From the NCBI GenBank assembly GCA_023055505.1, contig JALIRH010000006.1:27439105-27503104 (forward strand): a stretch of 64,000 nt of DNA. The letters are read 5' to 3'. Positions 35,401-47,400 of the stretch are shown here, in pieces. Every line of letters begins with the position of its first letter. Positions within the stretch are counted from its first letter, which is position 1. The translations under genes and the position numbers were made by a program. The stretch is from Callipepla californica brunnescens (Eukaryota > Chordata > Aves > Galliformes > Odontophoridae). The notes beneath the pieces are model-generated. The model ran no database searches. It was not told the origin of the DNA and saw only the letters and a list, made by a program, of their open reading frames with translations.

Positions 35401-38400
35401 GGTACAAAGAAGAGCAACAAGGCTTATGAAGGGTTTGGAGAATATGCCCTACAACAAGAGACTGAAGGAACTGGGGCTGTTTAGTCTGGGGAAAAGGAGG
35501 CTGAGGGGAGACATTATTGCTCTCTTCCAATAGCTGAAAGGTGCTTACAGCGACAGCGGGGTTGGTCCCTTCTCACTGGTGACAGGACAAGGAGAAATGG
35601 CCTTAAGTTGTGCCAGGGTAGGTGTAGGTTGGATGTTAGGAAACACTTCTTCACAGAATGGGTTGTTAAGCACTGGAATAGGCTCCACATGAGGTGGTTG
35701 AGTCACCATCCCTGGATGTGTTTAAAAACCGTTTGGATATGGTGCTCAGGGACATGATTTAGAAGAGGGCTGTTAGAGTTAGGGTAGTGTGGTTAGGTCG
35801 TGGTTGGACTCGATCTTTGAGGTCTTTTCCAACCTGAGTGACTCTGTGATTTTATGGCCATCCGCCCTAATAATATCTATAGAAGTCACCCTACTAAATC
35901 ATGACAGCACAAACAAGATGTAGGAAGTTAAACCCGCTTGCCATCACATTTACTTAGCAAGAAGTGAATTACACTTTACAAGAAGAGGAGTTGGAAGTCA
36001 AAAAAGAAAAGAAGAAAGGTAGCTAGAATGTTCCTGACACTTTTTTGACTCTCCTCAAATATAGACACTAAATGGAAGTAACATTCTATAGAAATTTAAC
36101 CATTCCTTGAATATACAGATATGCATTTAGCCACAGCTAAACCAAAGACTTCCAAAAAACTTTGTAATTCTGCTTCACATTACCACTGACAAACAGCAGC
36201 CTTTACATACTGCTTTCCTGAGTACATGGTTCTTCAATTTTACCTTACATCCCCTCTATTTGTAACATGTGAAAAAGCATTAGACAGTAAACTACAGAGA
36301 TCATAGAGGGGTTGGGAAAGCACTGCTTCTGGCTAAGAAAAGGTATAGTATCAACACCCAAGTTTCATGTTGAATGGGTTGAATTTTATCAGCATTGGTA
36401 AGTGTGGATTTTAAAAGAAAAGTCTGTAAAAGAGAAATTAGCTGGGAAATTTAAAGGATCCTAACACAAAGGAAAGTAATTTTCCTAATTTGCACAAACA
36501 CAGGTATTTGTCTAGTATCTCAAAAGAATTTCTGTGACAAAAATTGTAAAGAAGCATCTAATCTTGGTCTTCACAATTCTTCACACAATTATCTTATAAA
36601 ATTCTATTTTCTCACAAGACCTTTAGTATTTGAACAATACCAAGAGCAAATCCATATGAAGTAATGAAAGCCAAACAAAACTTGGTGAAAGTGTTTTATC
36701 AAGAAGCACATTAAACAGAAGTCTAGCGTAAGTATCCATCATCTCTAGCCTGAATGTGGAATCTTACCGAAGGAGTTGAGGCAGGCGTCTTCACTGGGAA
36801 TAGGTCAGGTACGGAATTCAGTTCTGCTAGTAACTGCGCAAGCTGAAAGCAATAGTAACATCATACAGAAAAGTCACTACAAACTTGCATATTTTTTACA
36901 CAAGTATCCACTCTCCCTATGCACTCGGAGTTAACACTTGAACACATTAAATTCCAGTGCATGAGACCTTTCAAGAGGCACTTAAATAAAGTGGGGCTCA
37001 AGAAAGGGCGCATTTATGCGTGAGTGAAAAACATTTTGCATACAAACCTAACTTCACAGCACCCATTAATTCTTACTGGACTAAGGCAGCTAAAATTACA
37101 TTCAATCTTGTCAAAACAGCACTGAAAAAGTGTCCTCAACTAGGACACTAATGAAGATTACAGTGCTAAAAGCTGGAATTGGAAGGGTACAAGCAGAGAG
37201 GGAACAGCAGCAAGAATACAACAGCAGTGAAGAAACAGGGCAAGATTAGAAAGAGATACAAAATTAAGCCACGTTTTTTTCTTGGAAGCTGCAGGCCCAC
37301 ACACCCAAGATTCATACAAAGACTGCCTGGACACTGCAACAAATCCTGGAACAACGCAAACAGGGTTCACACAGGATCCAAAAATCGACCCACAACTGTT
37401 TTGGATTTGCACACTACTGTGAAAATTAAGAGATCCAGTGGAATTGTAGATAGGGGGAAAAGCGTTCAGGAATGATCAGTATCACTTCTCCCTTATCTAC
37501 ATACACTTCCAAAGAATAAAGTATAACTAAGCATCACATCCCACATAACTAAAAAATTATGTTTATAATCCTTAGCAGTTTTGCAATCAGTGAATACAGT
37601 AGATCCCTCAGACACAATGGGAAAGTAGAAACTCTATTGCATAAACAGCAAGAACGACCTGCGGGAACCAGCTGGTTTTCTGGCAGGTTCCAAACATAAG
37701 CCTGTGATATGGATACCTCCAATTTTGGTCATAGCCACATACAAAATGCTTGGTTTAATCCTGCTTTTAAACTTCAACTGGCTCTATTTAAGGCTATTTT
37801 ATCCAGAAGTGTCTGAATGCTGACAGTCCTCTAGGGTCTTCCTGAGTAGAAAAAAAACAACCAGAAACCACTGATTTTCCTAAAGTCCCTGAATATCCCC
37901 AGCGAGGATCCTAAAATTCCAAGGACTCATGAAAAATCTAGAAAACAAAGTACTGCTCATAACTTACCATGGCTTTATTTTCTTTAATATTTATAGCTCT
38001 TTTAAGCAGAGCACTGGAACTTTCTTCCTGTGTCTCCTTTATGTCTTCTTCAGATTCTGAAGCAGAGCCCTCTAGTTTGTCCCATCGCTTGCAATTTCTT
38101 TCATTTGAAAGAGCAGTGGAGGGTTTACTGTCCGTTAAAGGCAGATTAGAAAAAGCTTGTTCAGGCACTTTTTTCTCAGAAGACTTTCTAGTTGGAAACT
38201 GAAAGGCAACGCGAAGACCAAAGCTTCTTCTCCTGGGGGAAACTTTCTTCTTTGCCTCTTCTTCCTCTTCTCCCTCAGTACCCAACAATTTACCACGTTC
38301 TCCATCACTTAAGTCTGACTTCATTGCCTGCAGGCAGGAAGAACCTGTTATATTTGCCACTATGACAAACAAAGCGTCACTTTTAATCACTAATTCTAGG

Positions 38401-41400
38401 CAGCAGTATCACCATCCAAGTGCCATAAATTCACCCAAATCAACAGGTATTATAAAGTTAGCAGCTTTCAACATCCCCAAACACAAAGTCTGTATATTAA
38501 TACACAGATACTATAAACAAGGCTATCAGAGAAACAGTGTTAACTAGTAGTCAGAAAACACAGAGGGGGAAGAAGTTCTGATTTCTAATATGTTATATTG
38601 CACTAAATGAAGGTGTTGGGTTTTTTTTTTCCTCTTTCAGTATAATACATATTATTCTTCAGTGTATATCATGAACATCACAGTGCATTTTAAACACTCT
38701 AAGATGGAAGTTTACACAGAAAAAAAAAAAAAAAAAACAGGAAAAACTATACACATACTGCCTTTCCCGGAACTGCTTTCTTCTTCACATCCTCCCAGTT
38801 TGAAGTAAAGCCTTCAAATGCATCAGTTTCAGAATCAGTGTCTTCAGTGAAAATCTTCTGCAGCTCTTCAGTAAGGTATCTGGGCTGATACCGAACACCC
38901 TGCAAAAATACCAGCCAGAAGCTATAAGAAACAGTCACATGCAAAGTACTGACAGTTAAAATGAACATGCTCAAAGGCTTAATCAAGTAGATGGTATACT
39001 AGATGGTATATACCGTGAAGACATTTGGCAGGCAGAGTTTGTCAGAAGAAGACAAAAAACAGAAAACAATATTCAGAGTTTCAGCCCTGAGTTATTTTAA
39101 CTTACTGACGTTTTTTGGTCTTTTTGAGCACAAGAATACTGAGCTTGGTCTCATGGCAGAAACTTGATTTCTTTGTCCTCCTCTTTACCACTACTCAATA
39201 AAAATAAATTACTGGCTTTCTTGTTTATAAATTATGAGTTTGTTATTGGTTTCTCCTGAGTACAAAAAAACAGGCCTTAAATGGCTCTGTATTGAAGACA
39301 CTGAAGAAAAAGAAAACCAAGCCACAAGCACAGGAAGAAAGAGTCCTTTTTCACTTTATAGTAGAAACAGAACTCATTTTTGTGTTTGCTGCACAAGTGC
39401 TGAAAGCTCCTGGAGGTGGAGTCTGTTCCTTCTCACATCATTACTGAAGCAATAGTTATATACAAAAAAAGCACTCAACAGTCTAACCAAAATCCCCCCA
39501 CCTTCCAACTGCTCAACTTCCTTTTTGCAGTGCAATCTACTTTTTTACTGTTCAAACATGTTCTAGACTGATCCCAGACTTCTACCCACAGACTAGGAAA
39601 CGAAATGCCAGTCTGTGAAAAAATAAAATCCTATTAGAAGGCTTCCGAGGACATACATATTCTCATACCAAATATAGGACAAATCTAGTGTTTCTTTTTG
39701 ACATCCTTGAATACAACTCATTTACTAAATCAGAAATGTATTTCCATACTTCCAAGCAGAATTAGTAGACCATCTGTCAACTGGTCCCTGTGATTTCCCA
39801 GAAAGACCTGTTCATAGTAGGAGCATACACATGTTCACACTACACCTGCTTTTAGAGAGCCTACAACATTCACTCAAGTTCATTTCCCCTACTTTCCTCT
39901 GCTGTTTCTTCCTCCCACACAAGATACAAAAATGGCCTTTCATATGATGCAATTGCTAAATATCTCTATTGTTCTCTTCTATTCCCTCCCAACCCTGACT
40001 TTAATTACATACTTCTTTACATTAAGATAGCATCTCGTGAAAAAGAGACACAATATATTCAGTGGAAACACTTACAGAGGAATGAGAGGGGGGAGCTACT
40101 GCACGCACTGTTTCTTTACACTTAAACATCTCCTTCAAGTTATTATGGATAATTACAACAAGTTTTCTCTGAGCAAAACTGCTTTACTCTTTTGTTGATA
40201 GTTGCAGTGCAGCTGCTCGAAAAAGGAATAAATACAATAGGGAAGTTGAAGTGAAATTGCGTTTCTTGGAGGCAAACAGAAGTTTGTATGTACTCTGTGC
40301 TTTCTTGAAATTCCACAGTGCAGGTTAAGGGGTGGCAGGAATCTTAACCAGTTTGTTAGCCAAACTGACTGAAAATAACACACCTAAAGCTACACTACAT
40401 TACAGCCTGTGAATAATGGTCTACAAACAACAAAATAAGCACCAGGGATACCTACAGCAGAAACTACTGAAACTCAGCAGAAGCACAGAGAATATGGAAG
40501 CAGGAGTACAGAAATCCCAGTGGAAAAACAGAGACATTGGGCGATATTTATTAATGCATTTGTGCACTGACACCCAAAGGACCGCCTAATGCATAAACAT
40601 CCCACTCCACCTCTGTGAGGCAGCTGCCTTGCCTCCTCCCAGCCACCACTGAGTTTTTTCTGACCTTCTCACCATTTTTGCTCTTCACACCAAACTCTTT
40701 TGGATTTTTAATCTTTCCACGAGGAACCCGAAAGGAAGCCTCCTGCCTTTCTGGGGCACAGGCGAGAGACATTACTAGAAAACTCATTAACCTGCTACAG
40801 CCCTCTGATTATTATCCATTAATGAGTTTTCATTTCAGTGAAGATGAGGTAGTAAAAACTCTAAGGGCAATCTGAAGGGACTTCGGGGGTGATTGGTTCA
40901 AGGATCAGTAACACAAGTAGTGTTTTCCTTTATCCTTCCAGCAGCAGGTTACACTGTTGAAAGGCCACCTCACATGATCAATACACATTAGGATGCACTT
41001 TTCTTAGAAAAGAATTTTTGTGCAGGAGTTAGCAGGGCTGATCAACAGAGTTTTAAACAAGATTTAAGGGGAAGAGGGATAAAAATCAGTCTTGACAGTG
41101 ATAAACTAATGAATGGCACAACAAAATCTGAGGGACCAAGAGTGAGATCCTTCACTTTTCTCCATGAGGTGCTGGTATAATCAAGCACTTTCAAAATGTT
41201 TCTACACCAACATATGCAGCATGAAGAAGAAGCAAGAGGAGTATAACAATAAGGGTGGTGAAGCACTGGATCAGGTTGCTCAGAGAGGTGGTGGATGCCC
41301 CATCCCTGAAGACATTCAAGGTCAGGCTGCACAGCACTCTGAGCAACCTGACCTAGCTGTAAGCATCCCTGTTCATAGCAGGGGAATTATACCAGATGAT

Positions 41401-44400
41401 CTTTAAAGGTCTCTTCCAACTCAGATGATTCCATATGGCTTGTCTCAGTCCCAGAGCTGTAACATCACTGTCAGAGTGAAACCTGGTGTTCTGTGGCTGG
41501 TATGCCATGATGGACAGCTCTAGGCCCTTTGTCAGGGGCAGGAAGGGCAGTAGAGAGGGTGGCACTGTATGTAAGGGAGGGCCTGGGCTATATGGAGCTC
41601 ACAGCTGGAAATTATGCAGCTGAGAGCCTCCGGATAAGGATTAAGAGATAAGCAAATAAAGTGGATGTCACTGTGGGAGTCTGCTACAGGCCACCCAGCC
41701 AGGATGACAACACCAATAACTTATTCTATAAGTAACTAAGAGATACCTTCAGGTCAGCCGCCCTTGTCCTTATGGGTGGTTTCAGCTTGACAGACATTAA
41801 CTGGAAATACCACAGTTGCTACAATCAGGTCCAGGAGGCTCCTAAAACACATCACTGATAACTTCCTGGTAGAGGTTCTAAGAGAGCTGACCAAAACTTC
41901 AACCCTGGATGTAGGGAGAGCAGTTTCTCAGAGAACAAGCCAACAAGGATCCTAGGAAACTTCATTAAGAGATCAGCACTGCTGAACCTTAACTACTGTC
42001 TCTTAAAAGCACAGGAACAGACAATTCCAAAACGTTAGAAGTCATATAGAACTCAGTTTTAGGGTTAGTTTTCTCTTTACTAGGACACAGAACTTGAAGG
42101 AATACCGTTTGTGGTTGACAAACAGGGATGCGCTGTTGACTCCCTTAAGGAAGGGCAGAGAGGCCTTGCAGAGAGATCCTGACAAGGGCAAGGCAATCAT
42201 CAACCACATGAAGTGTAACAAGAGCAGGTGCTGAATTCTACACCTGGGATGGGGCATCCCCAGTTTCATGTACAGAGTGGGTGACAACAGACTGAAGAGC
42301 AGCCCCACAGGAAGGCATCTTGGGGATTCTGGTGAGAGAGGCTGCAGTGCCAGCTGTAAATTCTAAACACATCTCACGTGGAGCAGGGAATACTGTGGGA
42401 TTTCTAGAAGCACGTGGTAACAGTACTTAACTCACAGCATTTTCTATCATAGGAATTTCAAATCCTTTACAGCAGAGATCATTATCATAACCTCCTTCTC
42501 ACACATTGAGAAACCAAGGCAGAACAAAGTAATGTAAGGTGACTGCAGTCACCATGCAGGCAGGGAAGAGCAAGATCTCACAGACAGCTCTACCACCAGT
42601 CCCTCATTAATCATTCTTCACACCCAGAATAAGGCCACAAATGTAGCAGCAAGCCACCCTCTGGCTGTCTGGAGACAGGAGTACCTGGGGGGCATGACTA
42701 CAAAGTGACTCAGAGCTCAGTATATTCCACTTTCTAAGAAACAATACATCCCCTTAGCATAGACTGCAGTTCTACTCCCAGCTTCCACACTGTACAAATC
42801 TCTCCTGACAGTATTTGCTCAGAAATAGTACACACAGTACATATTCCAACAAGTCTCATTCTGTTTGTTCCCTCTGCTAACAGCAGTCATCTTCCTTCAG
42901 CAATGTTTAACATGATGGGCTTCAAAACAGACTACATTCTCAGTAAAAACTCTCTTAGAGAACATCAGGCCATACCTATCAAGAATTTAAGCTCCTAAAA
43001 GACTGAAAACTGAATCTTCTGGCAGCCAGGACAGCATACCAGTTATTTCTTGTGAATTCAGAACGTACTTCCAGATAAGAAATAAGAGAAAGCAAAATAT
43101 CAAATGATCAGGACAATCCATGCTATTTCAGCCACTAAGATGGCAGGGAACTAGCAAATCTCAGAGACAGCTGGCAGTGGTCAGAGACAGTGGGCCAACA
43201 CCATTACAATAGCAAATTCAGTGCAGAAATGGAAACACAAGAAACCCATCTATTGCCATGTATTTCCACTGTCCTAGTTATGTAGAGCAGCAACCCTAGG
43301 ATGGTCATATTCTCTCTTATTTGTTACACTTGCCTACTCCATTCAGGCTCTCCTTCCAGTTAAACCCATTTTCCTTCTAATATTATGAAACAGCTTTTAA
43401 AAGCAATCCCCAAAGCTTAGACAGGATAAGAAGTTTATCTAAATTTTAGTACGACAACTGCAGATTCCTGGTTTTGCTGGGAGTTAATGGCTCGTGCAGC
43501 CTGGACACAGGCTTAAGAGTAAAAGTGCACCAAAACTACCATAGCTGTCTTCAGACCTCAACTGGGAGCATCATCTTGGAACCCCAGAAGATATTCAGTG
43601 TCACTGAAAACATTTAAACTAACAGTTTCTTGTTCGGGTATCTGTTTCTAATTCAAAACGAGACAGAAGATATGAATCAGACAAGACAGTTTAATAGGAA
43701 AACTCAAACTGGCAGCAGCACAACTTATTTTAACACTCCTATTCAAGTGCAAATACACATCACAAAATATGCCATACATAGCAAAGCTGCATCTCATTTA
43801 GCTAAACTCCAGGAAAGTTGGTACAGACTGTTTTAATCTCTAAATACAGACTTGAGATTTAGGACACTGGGGGATGTAGTATGAAGACTGTTTAACTCCA
43901 CGTGGCAGCACTTCTCAGACATAAATATATGCATGTACCCAGACCTTGCAAGTGCTAAGGTTCGCAGCTTTATCAGTAGAGAAACCAATCAGTTTTATTC
44001 TGAAATACATGGTAAGAAAGGGAAAACACAGACTAATAAAGAATGCCTTGTCTGCTTGAAGCTCCAGACTTAGCCACCAAGAAACACTGCCAAAGGCTGG
44101 CAGTGGCATATCCCGAAGTGACTGAATTCACTACTTAAGAATTCAACAAGTTCGGTCCCAGCACCTAAAGAAACCGTACTCAGCATTGGTGAGGCCTCAC
44201 CTCGAGTGTTCAGTTTTGGGCGCCTCAGTACATAAAGGACATGGGGGTTCTGGAGCAGGTCCAAAGAAGGGCAACAAGGCTTAAGAAGGGTTTGGAGAAT
44301 ATGCCCTACAACGAGAGACTGAAGGAACTGGGGCTATTTAGTCTGGGGAAAAGGAGGCTGAGGGGAGACATTATTGCTCTCTTCCAATAGCTGAAAGGTG

Positions 44401-47400
44401 CTTACAGCGAGAGCGAGAGCGGGGTTGGTCCCTTCTCACTGGTGACAGTACAAGGAGAAATGGCCTTAAGTTGTGCCAGGGTAGGGGTAGGTTGGATATC
44501 GGGAAACACTTCTTCACAGAATGGGTTGTTAAGCACTGGAATAGGCTCTGCAGGGAGGTGGCTGAGTCATCATCCCTGGATGTGTTTAAAAACTGTTTGG
44601 ATATAGTACTCAGGGACATGATTCAGCAGAAGGTTATTAGAGTTAGAGTAGTATGGTTAGGTCATGGGTGGACTCAATGATCTTTGAGTTCTTTTCCAAC
44701 CTGAGTATGAAACTTGTATCACCAGAGCTGAACACTTCCTACTATCAGGTACTTCATCAACCATTTCCGGCAAACCTCTCTACATCACAGGCTACTAAAG
44801 AAGCCGTCAGCCAGCTCTCACCTGGGCTACTTTAGGATTTGATATGTGGAAGGACAGCATTGAGAAGATACAGCCTTAAAAAATGAGGCAGAGGGCATTT
44901 CACACTCACTCACCTGAGTTTCGGAACGTAGTTTTCACACATGCAACTACCAGTCTGCTATTCACAGAAGTGCTTGTGGAGGCATGTCCAAATTGTTCAC
45001 CATCACACAGACATTCATTTCCTACACACCAGGACAAGCTCCGCATCTTATGCACACTACTCTTGCTGAAAACAAGCTTTCCTGTTGTTTGCAGTGCTCT
45101 ATAGCCACTGCTCTGGGTAGATATTGGAACACAAGATAAACAGCTGGCTGGCAAGAGTGAGTTCCTTGCCCATGAACTTGTACACTGTTCATGACAGCAT
45201 ACCCAACTGAAGCTGGGAGCAGCCTGCACTTGCCTACTGTCACAGACATCCACAGTTGCTCACGAAGTGCTCCATATAATGATTTTGGGTTGTTTTTTTT
45301 TTTGTGTGTGTGCCAAAACAACCACTCCAAAGGTGGATCATTCTCCAAAAGAAACATCGCTGACAAATTTCCAGTTAGAAGAGCAAACAGCATCTTGATC
45401 ATATGCAGTTATGAGCATACACTGGCTTCATTTCACTCTCGCTCTGCTTTTTTAGAATTGATATAGACTTCAAAACAGATTTACTATTGTTTAAGCAAGA
45501 GCAGAATTCATCTCTGAACAACTGACCCTTACAGGCATTAACAGCACAACCCAACGCACTGCCACAGAAGTCACACTGTCTGTATTTGTATTCTCTTGGT
45601 TATTTCCTCACCCCCATTTCTTAAAGCAAACTGCCAGAATCCAGTCCCACTGCTGTGACGGAATTCACACAACGCAGAGCAGCCTTAAAAATGAAGCACT
45701 GTGCATTTTAATGGCAAAACACACAAGGAGTGCATCGTATGCCAAGAAAGAAAATACATACATGCCTAAACAAAGATGTTAAAATACAAATCTATTCTAA
45801 GCATTTGAAGGATGCAGGCATCTAAGAGAGGATCATTTTGCTACTAAACCTCAAAAAAAAAGAAGACAGGAAGGCTAAGAGGTGATGAACATTTCACGCT
45901 CACTCAGAGAAAACATTTCAACATGAAAAAGCCCACAGGTTCAGAGCAAATGGAAGTCTGCTGTAACGCTGCAGATTTTTGAAATACTGCCTTTTGAAGA
46001 TAACAGTTACAGAAAGTACTGAAATTCTAGTGAAAGCTGAAGGTAATTCACAGAAAAAGTATCACCCCGATAAGTAATTTTATGCCTATTGAGCTTGGTT
46101 CTTTTAGCGAGCATTTGAAGTACCCACAAATCATTCTTCAAAAGCAGAATACTGCCCACTACCAACAGCATGCTGTCCAACTATTTCCAGAATTACCACT
46201 CCTCAGTACATTTTCCCTCTGCAGGAGATCAAAGTTCAAGTTATTCCCATCCCTCACTTTCCCCTTCTCTAGATCTGAAGAAAGATTGCGAGTGCATGCA
46301 GAACACCCTTCAATCAGGCAGCTTACCATGAGAGGCACTACTGGGAACTGGGAGCACTTAGTTAATCTGTTACAGAGTTGTTACCAGAGGCAAAGCACGA
46401 GGAGGGAAAGCAAGGCCAAGAGGGGTATCAGATCTGCTGCTGGCACTCTGCACACAACGGACAGAAAGAAAGGCACCTGATGTCTCCCACAGTCCCTAGG
46501 CTGCTCTACCTGCTGCCCCCACGAATTCCACCTGTGTTAGACAAAATAAGAAGGAAAGCCTGATGCGAGATGTTTTACTTTCCATATCAACAGCAAGAGT
46601 TTTGATGTCTCCTTTTAAAAGTCAACCATACCGATTCCAAAAGCAGATGCAATTTCCCCTTCTGCAAGGCAGTGTCCAGCAGGTCAAAAAGAGAACATGC
46701 CTGCATGCATGCCTTCACTTCTGGTGGAAACCTGTATGCCACTCCTCTGTCCCTTAACAGGTTTAAACATTGGTTTTGTTCCCACATTTGCACATTCTTC
46801 TGCAACAACAATGAATCAGAAGAACATCATGGGTTAAGAGATGAGGGAGTGATCTTTGCTTCTACTAAGCAAAACAAAAAACAAAACCCCACAATTAATT
46901 GGGCTGTTTTCCTGTTTGAAGCAGATGGATAATTTCAGTAATGCTCAAACTTCGTTTATTCATTTTAGTCAGACTGAAGTAATCCCAGTTTAATATCAAA
47001 TGAATATTAACACTGTCTAAACATGTGCAAACTCACAACTCCATCTCCTGCTAGAAAAACTTAATTCCTTCTCAGATAAGCATGCAGCTCCTGGAATGCC
47101 ACCCAAGGGCCGAGATGCTGTATCCCCAAAGAACAACTGAAGAGTGAAGCACTTCTAGGCTGACAATTACCATCAGCAACACAAGAATGGTGGGCCCCAG
47201 CCAGAATGCTGCTGTGTGCCAAACCAAACCCCAAAGCTATTTACAAAAGCCTCATCTTTTTACTGCAACCACAATGAGAAACAGCATTGTACAGGAGCTT
47301 TATTTTAAACATTATGAAAAAGCAATAAAAGGTTAAGTCCTGTATGCAGGAGAACCACACGTCAAAAGAACTGTGAACACTGAACACCATCAGTCTTCGG

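Noticed and set aside
40076..40140. Minus-strand piece before a GTAAGT as an intact CDCA7L exon 2
   Set aside because: The peptide ([20 protein letters not shown]) has no acidic F-x-G-F motif, and there is no acceptor in front of it.
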